Notes under the pieces: model-generated
The model's input: only the letters and a program-made list of their open reading frames with translations
Told to the model about the DNA's origin: nothing
Database searches by the model: none
In this document: piece by piece, positions 1 to 5,332 of the stretch
Position numbering within the stretch: position 1 is the first letter of the stretch
Layout of the letters: each line of letters starts with the position of its first letter
Translations under genes and position numbers: made by a program
DNA from: Desulfobulbus sp.
GTDB lineage: Bacteria > Desulfobacterota > Desulfobulbia > Desulfobulbales > Desulfobulbaceae
Length of the DNA: 6,728 bases
Assembly (NCBI GenBank): GCA_030602145.1
Contig: JAUWAH010000134.1
Location: forward strand, 1 to 6,728
Direction: 5' to 3'

Positions 1-890
1 GCAAGATCGACGTCTTCTACGATTCCATGCTGGCTAAGCTGATCTGCCACGGCAAAACACGGGAGGATGCCCGCCGGGCCCTGATCGAGGCGCTCAACGG
101 CTACCACATCGAGGGTGTGTCCACGAATATCGATTTCGTCACCAGTGTGCTCTGCCTGCCCGAATTCGCCGAGGGCAATCTTTCCACCGGCTTCATCGAT
201 CAACATTTCGACGGCGGCAAATCGAAGCGTTCGCCGGCCATCCAGCACCTGCGGCTGGCGGCCCTGGTGGCGGGCCTGATCTACCATACCCGCACGGTGG
301 CGGTACGTGAATCGATGCGCCACATGGTTTCCGACATCGGCGGCAAGCGGGAGATGGGCCGCACGCCGCAGTACATGGTCCGTTGCCAGGACGACCTGTT
401 CGAGGTCACCCTGGAGGCGCCGCCGGTCAGCGGCCAGACCTGCACCATTCGGGTGGATGGCAACATGTACCAGGTGGAGATTCCGGTGTTCGAATTTTTC
501 CGCCGCCGGCTCAAGCTGGTCATCAACGGCCAGGTCTACCGGTTCCGGATCCAGTTCGAGGAATCGTTCATGTTCGTTTCCTTCAACGGCATCTCCCGGC
601 TGTTCGAGGTCTACACCCCCAAGGAGTGGGCAATGATGCAGTACATGCCCGCCAAGGCGGACAAGGCGCTCAACAATATCCTGCTCTGCCCGATGCCAGG
701 CCTGGTGGTCGATGTCCTGGCCCAGAAGGGCGAACGGGTCTTCCGAGGCCAGAACCTGGTGATTCTTGAGTCGATGAAGATGGAGAGCGGCGTGGCCTCG
801 CCGGTGGACGGGGTCATCAAGGAGGTCCTGGTCAACAAGGGCCAGGCCGTGGAGGCCGACGAAACGCTGATCAAGTTCGAGGTGGTGTAG
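1..890 (+). CDS. Acetyl/propionyl-CoA carboxylase alpha subunit (biotin carboxylase-BCCP fusion), 3' end only
   Basis: The 5' end lies outside the window; reading is open from base 3 (the first two bases complete an earlier codon). The first ~70 residues are the C-terminal part of a biotin carboxylase domain, with a YDSMLAKL segment (family form YDPMIAKL) and an EGVSTNIDF segment (family form GV.TNI). The middle (about residues 75-220) fits the linker/BT-type region that docks the carboxyltransferase in propionyl-CoA carboxylase alpha chains. The last ~75 residues are a biotinyl carrier domain: PMPGLVVDV, then ESMKME, whose lysine (codon 777-779) is the predicted biotin site, then SPVDGVIKEV. 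The family carboxylates biotin using ATP and bicarbonate and passes the carboxyl group to an acyl-CoA through a separate beta subunit, in the cytoplasm. The substrate (acetyl-, propionyl- or another acyl-CoA) cannot be settled from this fragment. The motif carries Ser where EAMKM is usual, a tolerated variant. Confidence 0.88.
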   Translation, partial: KIDVFYDSMLAKLICHGKTREDARRALIEALNGYHIEGVSTNIDFVTSVLCLPEFAEGNLSTGFIDQHFDGGKSKRSPAIQHLRLAALVAGLIYHTRTVAVRESMRHMVSDIGGKREMGRTPQYMVRCQDDLFEVTLEAPPVSGQTCTIRVDGNMYQVEIPVFEFFRRRLKLVINGQVYRFRIQFEESFMFVSFNGISRLFEVYTPKEWAMMQYMPAKADKALNNILLCPMPGLVVDVLAQKGERVFRGQNLVILESMKMESGVASPVDGVIKEVLVNKGQAVEADETLIKFEVV

Positions 891-964
891 ATCAGCCGGT
901 TGAACAGGTCGCGTAGCCATGCCGGGTTCCACCCGGTTGATGTCCTTCTCGATGAATGCCCGCC

Positions 965-1018
965 CAACATCCTGCCGGAAGGCAGCCCGGCAGGATGTTG
1001 TCGCTATGTTGTTTTTTT
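965..1018 (+). terminator. Perfect 14-bp inverted repeat with a later T tract, possible terminator of the carboxylase gene
   Basis: Bases 965-978 (CAACATCCTGCCGG) are exactly complementary to 987-1000, with an 8-base loop. A run of seven T lies at 1012-1018, eleven bases beyond the stem rather than directly after it, so this is not a textbook intrinsic terminator. The position, between the carboxylase stop and flbD, suits transcription termination. It could instead be a protein-binding palindrome or a REP-like element. Confidence 0.5.
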
Positions 1019-1056
1019 CAACCTGCGATTTGCAACTGCCCCATGATGGCATCGCC

Positions 1057-1272
1057 ATGATCAAGCTCACTCGCCTCAATGCCACGGAATTCCACCTCAA
1101 TCCCGATCTCATCAAAAGCATTGAAGAAACGCCGGACACCACCATTGAACTCATTAACGGCGACAGGATCCTTGTGCGGGAAAGGGCGGAAACGGTTGTC
1201 GATCGAATTGTCGCCTATCGGGTCAGGGTGCTGGAACAATCCCGAAAGCTTTCACCACCCCTCATCCGGTAA
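1057..1272 (+). CDS. flbD: Flagellar protein FlbD
   Basis: A 71-residue protein, the usual FlbD size. It begins MIKLTRLNATEFHLNPDLI and continues with SIEETPDTTIELINGD and then VVDRIVAYRVRVL; the N-terminal LN.....LNPDLI, the PDTTI..ING block and the final I..YR.RV segment are family hallmarks. There is no signal peptide or membrane segment. FlbD is a small flagellar-cluster protein of poorly defined role, often encoded beside motA/motB in spirochaetes, Firmicutes and Desulfobacterota; it is unrelated to the Caulobacter regulator of the same name. ATG at 1057 is chosen because homology starts there. The frame is open further upstream (a possible start near 919), but that translation resembles nothing. 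No clear Shine-Dalgarno sequence precedes the start, and the ATG lies partly inside a small hairpin (1046-1058). Here motAB lie 3.3 kb downstream, separated by kup and a dedA gene. Confidence 0.9.
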   Translation: MIKLTRLNATEFHLNPDLIKSIEETPDTTIELINGDRILVRERAETVVDRIVAYRVRVLEQSRKLSPPLIR

Positions 1273-1360
1273 AATTTCAACCTTGAACTTTGGATTGATC
1301 TGCTCTAACATTTGCCCAGCTATCAAATGAGAAAGGTTCCGTATTCCTAAGGCCTGCCTG

Positions 1361-1400
1361 TTTCCATGCACTTGATTGCGTCGAGTGCGAGTTGTGGAAA
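1361..1400. other. 40-base extended hairpin between flbD and the kup promoter
   Basis: GCACTTGA (1368-1375) pairs with TCGAGTGC (1381-1388) over 8 bp with one G-T pair and a 5-base loop. TTTCCA (1361-1366) pairs with TGGAAA (1395-1400) outside an asymmetric internal loop. No T tract follows on either strand, so it is not an obvious intrinsic terminator. It lies directly upstream of the predicted kup promoter and could mark the 3' end of the flbD transcript or a regulator site. Confidence 0.4.
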
Positions 1401-1402
1401 GA

Positions 1403-1432
1403 GTGACAGAATACAGCTTTGGCGATGATATT
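1403..1432 (+). promoter_or_regulatory. Predicted sigma70-type promoter for the kup transcript
   Basis: GTGACA at 1403-1408 matches five of six bases of the TTGACA -35 consensus. GATATT at 1427-1432 matches four of six of TATAAT, with an 18-base spacer. Transcription would start 6-8 bases further on, about 1438-1440, which is exactly where the 5' strand of riboswitch helix P1 begins (1439). That agreement raises confidence in a modest consensus match. Confidence 0.5.
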
Positions 1433-1438
1433 CCGGTT

Positions 1439-1577
1439 GCTCTCATTCGATAGCCAAACAACGCTTAATCCTGCCTGGGCAGGAGCGGGGGAACCAATCA
1501 TTCCGGGGCGTATCGCACACGCGTAAGGCATCTCTCAGCCTGAGCCCGTCAGCTAACCTCGCTTGCGTCATGAGAGC
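1439..1577 (+). ncRNA. ydaO/yuaA-type cyclic-di-AMP riboswitch aptamer upstream of kup
   Basis: The segment carries the conserved ydaO core in order. These are GCTTAATCCTG (1463-1473); a hairpin CCTGC/GCAGG (1470-1474 with 1479-1483); the invariant-looking GAGCGGGGGAACCAAT (1483-1498); GGGGCG (1505-1510); AAGGCATCTCT near 1525-1535; a CTCA/TGAG mini-hairpin; and AGCCCGTCAGCTAACCTCG (1543-1561). Helix P1 closes it with a perfect 8-bp match, GCTCTCAT (1439-1446) with ATGAGAGC (1570-1577). The class binds two c-di-AMP molecules in a pseudoknotted fold and is known as a genetic OFF switch, frequently in front of potassium transporters and cell-wall genes. Its position before kup fits that role. 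Identification is by eye against the remembered RF00379 consensus, not by a covariance search. Confidence 0.93.
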
Positions 1578-1637
1578 CTCCGGTTGCCAATGCCAGGGGC
1601 TGAATGTTCCTTGGTCTGTCAACAGGAGAAGTCCGTG
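1575..1637 (+). promoter_or_regulatory. Expression platform of the kup riboswitch with two exclusive folds around the Shine-Dalgarno site
   Basis: The ribosome-binding site AGGAG (1624-1628) lies six bases before the GTG start at 1635. In one fold CTCC (1578-1581) pairs with GGAG (1625-1628), GTTG (1583-1586) with CAAC (1620-1623), and CCAGGG (1593-1598) with CCTTGG (1609-1614, one G-T pair), hiding the site. In the other fold AGCCTC (1575-1580) pairs with GGGGCT (1596-1601, one G-T pair), which takes three bases from the 3' strand of P1 and most of the CTCC blocker and leaves AGGAG free. There is no T tract, so translational control is inferred rather than termination. Confidence 0.55.
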
Positions 1638-3554
1638 GACGCAACCGTTCCATCCCCACCGTCCCCACCCGACCGGCACCAGCTTCACCCGCAAGCCCCC
1701 TTTGCCCAGTTGGCTTTGGCTGCCCTGGGAATCATATTCGGGGACATCGGCACCAGCCCCCTGTACACCATCAAGGAATGCTTCTTTGGAAGCCATAGTG
1801 TTGCGGTCTCACCGGCCAACATCCTGGGCATTCTTTCCATGGTTTTCTGGTCGCTGCTGTTCGTGGTCACCCTGAAGTATGTTCTGTTTGTTCTCCGGGC
1901 GGACAACAAGGGTGAGGGCGGTACCTTCTCCCTGTTGGCGATGCTCCGAAGCCGCCTGAAACACGACAAGAAGCGCTGGGCGATCCTGACCATCCTGGCG
2001 GCAACGGGAGCCTCCCTTCTTTATGGCGACGGCGTGATTACGCCCGCCATCTCCGTGCTTTCCGCTATCGAAGGGCTCAACATGGCCACCGACGCGGCGG
2101 CTCCTTACGTTGTGCCGTTGACCTGTCTGATTTTGGCAGCTCTCTTTTTTGTCCAACGGCATGGCACGGCGGTGATCGGCAAGTTCTTCGGGCCGGTCAT
2201 GGTGGTCTGGTTTGGTACCCTGGGGGCCTTGGGGTTCTTGGCCATCATCAAGCAGCCCGAAGTGCTTGCGGCCCTCAACCCTTCTTATGTGTTCCAGTAT
2301 TTCGCCGCTAACCACCTGCATGGCACGGTGGCTTTGGCATCGGTTGTCCTCTGCATCACCGGCTGCGAGGCGCTCTATGCCGATATGGGCCATTTTGGTC
2401 GCTTGCCCATCCGCCTGACCTGGTATTTTGTCGTTCTTCCGGGATTACTGCTCAATTATTTCGGTCAGGGAGCCTATCTGCTCGCCAACCCGACCATTGC
2501 AGATATCAATCCGTTTTTTGCCCTTGCCCCGAGGGAATTGCTCTATCCCCTGGTCGCCCTGGCCACCGTTTCAACCATCATTGCCTCTCAGGCCATGATT
2601 TCCGGCGTCTATTCGCTTTCGCAGCAGGCCGTGCAAATGGGGTTCACTCCCCGCATACGCATCATTCACACTTCGGAGAGGGCCAAGGGTCAGATCTACA
2701 TCCCTTCAGTGAACTGGCTGGTGATGATTGCCTGTCTGACCCTGGTCCTGATCTTCAAGGAATCGTCGCGTCTCGCCGCTGCCTACGGCTTCGCGGTGAC
2801 AGCGTCCATGACCGTCACCTCGATCATGTATTTCCAGGTCACACGGTTTCAGTGGAACTGGCCATTGTGGCAGAGCATCGCCCTGGTTGGGCTGTTTCTC
2901 TTTTTTGACACCTCTTTTTTGGCGGCCAACATGCTCAAGGTGGCGGATGGCGGTTGGATCACCATCTGTATCGCCGCCGTGATCCTGGTCGCCATGATCA
3001 CCTGGCGCGATGGTCGCGCCCTGCTGGCCAGGCATTATGAAATGATGCGGATGCCGGTCGATGTCTTTCTCAATGATCTCGCCAAATACAGTCCTCAGCG
3101 GACTGCCGGCACGGCTGTCTTCATGTCGATCAACCCGACGGGCATTCCACACACCTTATTGCATCATCTTAAACATAACGAGGCTCTTCACGAACGTGTA
3201 CTCATACTGTCCATACTCTCTGCGGAAACCCCCACGGTCCCTGCCGGGGAGCGCATAGACATGGAAGATCTGGGCCAGGGTTTTTATCGGATCAAGGCCC
3301 ATTATGGATTCATGGAAAGTCCTGACCTGCCCAAATTAATGGAACTGCTCGGAGAAAAAGGCTTACCGCTCGATATCTACACAACTTCCTTTTTCCTCGG
3401 CCGCGAAACGCTCCTCGCCACGGGAAGCTCCCCCATGGCTCGATGGCGAAAGCATCTGTTTATCTTCATGTCCCGGAATGCCTGGAATGCCACGTCATTC
3501 TTCAAGGTTCCACCTGATCGGGTGGTGGAACTCGGCAACCAGGTCGAGCTTTGA
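1635..3554 (+). CDS. kup: Kup/HAK/KT-family potassium uptake permease
   Basis: A 639-residue integral inner-membrane protein (E. coli Kup has 622) that imports potassium, by proton symport in characterised members. GTG at 1635 is chosen because AGGAG lies six bases before it; the frame is open further upstream (TTG 1563, ATG 1590), but those starts overlap the riboswitch and its switching region. Family motifs are clear: GDIGTSPLYT (residues 36-45) in the first membrane helix, LRADNKGEGG (87-96), YGDGVITPAISVLSAIEG (130-147), then GCEALYADMGHFG, NYFGQGA and QAMISGVYSLSQQAVQMGF. About twelve hydrophobic segments fill the first ~450 residues. The remaining ~185 residues are the soluble cytoplasmic domain and end in the typical RNAWNATSFFKVPPDRVVEL pattern. 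The gene is intact. Expression is predicted to be controlled by the c-di-AMP riboswitch directly upstream. A dedA gene follows 196 bases later on the same strand. Confidence 0.95.
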   Translation: MDATVPSPPSPPDRHQLHPQAPFAQLALAALGIIFGDIGTSPLYTIKECFFGSHSVAVSPANILGILSMVFWSLLFVVTLKYVLFVLRADNKGEGGTFSLLAMLRSRLKHDKKRWAILTILAATGASLLYGDGVITPAISVLSAIEGLNMATDAAAPYVVPLTCLILAALFFVQRHGTAVIGKFFGPVMVVWFGTLGALGFLAIIKQPEVLAALNPSYVFQYFAANHLHGTVALASVVLCITGCEALYADMGHFGRLPIRLTWYFVVLPGLLLNYFGQGAYLLANPTIADINPFFALAPRELLYPLVALATVSTIIASQAMISGVYSLSQQAVQMGFTPRIRIIHTSERAKGQIYIPSVNWLVMIACLTLVLIFKESSRLAAAYGFAVTASMTVTSIMYFQVTRFQWNWPLWQSIALVGLFLFFDTSFLAANMLKVADGGWITICIAAVILVAMITWRDGRALLARHYEMMRMPVDVFLNDLAKYSPQRTAGTAVFMSINPTGIPHTLLHHLKHNEALHERVLILSILSAETPTVPAGERIDMEDLGQGFYRIKAHYGFMESPDLPKLMELLGEKGLPLDIYTTSFFLGRETLLATGSSPMARWRKHLFIFMSRNAWNATSFFKVPPDRVVELGNQVEL

Positions 3555-3750
3555 TCTCGATACGTCCCTGTCCATCAAGGACAAAGCGATCCCTTGTTGT
3601 TTTGATACCATGAGGATGCCTTGAGGCAAGTCATGTTGTGCAGAGACCAACAGGAAGCTCGGAAACTCGATCCTATTCCGGGCACGAGATCGACCGGGGC
3701 CGCAACTTGGACTCAGGTTCCCATCATCCCTTCCCCCTTTTGAGGTAACA
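3555..3750. other. kup-dedA intergenic region
   Basis: No gene or convincing promoter is seen. A 5-bp hairpin, TGTCC (3569-3573) with GGACA (3579-3583), is followed after about ten bases by a T/G-rich stretch (TTGTTGTTTT), at best a weak terminator. TCGATC and GATCGA form a second possible 6-bp stem around 3667-3695. The dedA ribosome-binding site, GAGGT at 3742-3746, ends the region. Whether kup and dedA share a transcript is unresolved. Confidence 0.45.
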
Positions 3751-4383
3751 ATGAACTTCGTGAGTTGGTTGATCGACTTAATTCTGCATTTTAACCACCA
3801 CCTCGCCATGCTCGTACACACCCATGGCATGGTAGTCTACGGGGTGATCGCTTTGATTATTTTCTGCGAAGTCGGCTTGGTGATAGCGCCTTTTCTTCCA
3901 GGAGACTCAATGCTCTTCGCCATCGGGACGTTATGCGCCACGGATGCAATGGAACTGTCCATTGTGTTGACCCTATTCCCGTTGGCGGCAATTCTAGGCG
4001 ATAATTTCAACCGACTCATTGGCGTTTGGTTCGGGCACAAAATGTTTTCCGAAGGCGATGGCCGGATTTTCAACAAGAAAAACCTGGAGAAAGCCCATTT
4101 TTTCTATGCACAGCATGGCGCCAAGGCGGTCACTCTGTGCCGCTTTGTCCCCTTCTTGCGAACATATATTCCTTTCGTGGCCGGCATGGCCGAGATGCGA
4201 TGGCGTGTTTTTTTACCATTCAGCATCCTCGGTGGGGTTGGGTGGGTATTTATCTGCATTTTTGCCGGTTATTATTTTGGCAATATAACTTTAATAAAAA
4301 ATCATTTTGAACTGGTAATAGTGGCAGTTGCCATTTCATCGTCCATTCCTGTAGGTGTTGAATTCTTAAAAAGAAGAACATAG
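3751..4383 (+). CDS. DedA-family (VTT/SNARE-associated domain) membrane protein
   Basis: A 210-residue polytopic inner-membrane protein with ATG at 3751, preceded by GAGGT four bases upstream. Hallmarks of the DedA family: an acidic residue at E40 followed by FLPGDSMLF (residues 48-56) with D52; GDNFNRLIG in the second third; FFYAQHGAKAVTLCRFVPFLRTYIPFVAGM split across 117-146 with R131 and R137; and G.VGWV before the last helices. These acidic and arginine positions and spacings match residues reported as essential in E. coli YqjA (E39, D51, R130, R136). Some family members are implicated in undecaprenyl-phosphate or phospholipid flipping and in proton-motive-force-dependent cation and drug tolerance. 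The exact substrate here is unknown. The C-terminus is short and basic (KRRT). The 3' end is richer in A and T than kup or motA. Confidence 0.9.
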   Translation: MNFVSWLIDLILHFNHHLAMLVHTHGMVVYGVIALIIFCEVGLVIAPFLPGDSMLFAIGTLCATDAMELSIVLTLFPLAAILGDNFNRLIGVWFGHKMFSEGDGRIFNKKNLEKAHFFYAQHGAKAVTLCRFVPFLRTYIPFVAGMAEMRWRVFLPFSILGGVGWVFICIFAGYYFGNITLIKNHFELVIVAVAISSSIPVGVEFLKRRT

Positions 4384-4541
4384 AAATTATGTAGAAAATG
4401 AAAAAATTTTCAACTTTATCAATTAACCACAGTTAAAGTTTTGGTATTTTATATTGTAGATTGATGCTACTCAATGTCACTTCAATTCACTCTTGCTCAC
4501 TAATTATCTGTAACCTTATTGTTTAAATACGGTTGAAATAT
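4384..4541. other. AT-rich dedA-motA spacer
   Basis: This spacer is strikingly AT-rich against GC-rich neighbours and holds no gene. Small AT-only hairpins occur: GAAAAT/ATTTTC (4394-4399 with 4406-4411), and TTAAC/GTTAA (4423-4427 with 4432-4436) followed by AAGTTTT, a weak candidate terminator for dedA. TAAAGTTT at 4434-4441 equals the FliA (sigma28) -35 consensus, but I find no matching GCCGATAA-like -10 at the right distance. The motA promoter is probably here but cannot be placed firmly. Confidence 0.45.
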
Positions 4542-5330
4542 ATGGATATAGCAACACTCATCGGTTTGACCATGGGGCTTGGCGCCATTATCGGTGGCGC
4601 CGCTTTGGAAGGATTGCACTTGAACGCCTTGATGCAGCCCACCGCCGCCCTGATCGTATTGGGGGGCACCTTTGGTGCCGCCTTTATTAGTTTCCCCCTG
4701 GATGTCGTCATGGGGGCCTTCAAGGATATCAAAAAAACCTTGACCACGTCGCCAAGCAACGATGACCTCATTGCTGAAATCTGCGGGTATGCGGCCAAAG
4801 CCAGGAAAAACGGCATCATCGCCTTGGAGCAGGATGCCCAGAGCCATGGGGACCGGTTCATGAAGAAGGCGATATCCCTGTCGGTCGATGGGGTGGAGCC
4901 CAAGGATATCAAAGAGTTGATGGAGATCGAACTCGGAGTGGAAGAGGAGCATGCCAAGATGAGCGCCGAGTTTTTCGAAGCCGCCGGCGGTTATGCCCCG
5001 ACCATTGGCATTATTGGCGCGGTGCTTGGCCTGATCCATGTCATGAGCAATCTGGAAGACACGTCCAAGCTGGGTGCCGGTATCGCCGTGGCGTTTGTGG
5101 CTACGATCTACGGATTGATCACTGCCAATATCCTCTGCCTGCCCGCAGCCACCAAGATCAAACACCGAATAAAGGATGAGATGGTCCGCAAGGAAATCAT
5201 CATCGCCGGCATCGTTGCCATCCAGAACGGCGAAAATCCCCGCTTCATTGAAGAGCGGCTGAAATCGTACCTGGGCGGCCACGGCGGCGACAAACCGTCC
5301 GTCACTGTTGATGAAGAAACGAGCAAGTAA
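4542..5330 (+). CDS. motA: Flagellar motor stator protein MotA
   Basis: A 262-residue inner-membrane protein that with MotB forms the ion-conducting stator driving flagellar rotation. ATG at 4542 is chosen because MDIATLIGL is the usual start; an in-frame TTG at 4533 would add only three residues. There is no strong Shine-Dalgarno sequence. Four hydrophobic segments are visible: residues 3-22, 30-52, 150-170 and 178-200. The cytoplasmic loop carries R88 and E96, with the spacing of the E. coli rotor-interacting R90 and E98. P153 (GGYAPTIGIIG) and P201 (NILCLPAATK) correspond to the essential prolines P173 and P222. A160 occupies the place where sodium-type PomA has T158, which favours proton coupling (an inference). 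The stop codon lies two bases before the proposed motB start, so the pair is probably one operon with coupled translation. Confidence 0.94.
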   Translation: MDIATLIGLTMGLGAIIGGAALEGLHLNALMQPTAALIVLGGTFGAAFISFPLDVVMGAFKDIKKTLTTSPSNDDLIAEICGYAAKARKNGIIALEQDAQSHGDRFMKKAISLSVDGVEPKDIKELMEIELGVEEEHAKMSAEFFEAAGGYAPTIGIIGAVLGLIHVMSNLEDTSKLGAGIAVAFVATIYGLITANILCLPAATKIKHRIKDEMVRKEIIIAGIVAIQNGENPRFIEERLKSYLGGHGGDKPSVTVDEETSK

Positions 5331-5332
5331 TA

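Larger units (their letters stand above)
1273..1438. other. Non-coding region upstream of the kup riboswitch
   Basis: No plausible gene on either strand. It holds a strong imperfect hairpin (1361-1400) and a sigma70-like promoter (1403-1432), both listed separately. There is no clear intrinsic terminator with a T tract just after flbD. A weak promoter-like pair, TTGAAC at 1283-1288 and TAACAT at 1306-1311 with 17-base spacing, is also present but has less support than the one next to the riboswitch. Confidence 0.6.

Noticed and set aside
891..1056. Possible gene remnant in the carboxylase-flbD spacer (minus-strand reading such as AFIEKDINRVEPGMA)
   Set aside because: The stretch reads smoothly for only about 20 residues and I cannot match it to any family; too short to claim a pseudogene.
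1433..1587. 8-base direct repeat CCGGTTGC (1433-1440 and 1580-1587) flanking the riboswitch
   Set aside because: Too short to signify insertion of the element; the downstream copy overlaps the switching helices and the upstream copy falls at the predicted transcription start, so coincidence is likely.
1563..1634. Upstream kup starts (TTG 1563, ATG 1590)
   Set aside because: They would put coding sequence inside the riboswitch P1 strand and its switching region, and neither has a good ribosome-binding site; GTG 1635 has AGGAG at ideal spacing.
3495..3830. Minus-strand reading frame of 111 codons covering the kup-dedA spacer
   Set aside because: It overlaps both the end of kup and the start of dedA on the opposite strand, has no recognisable motif, and shows no ribosome-binding site.
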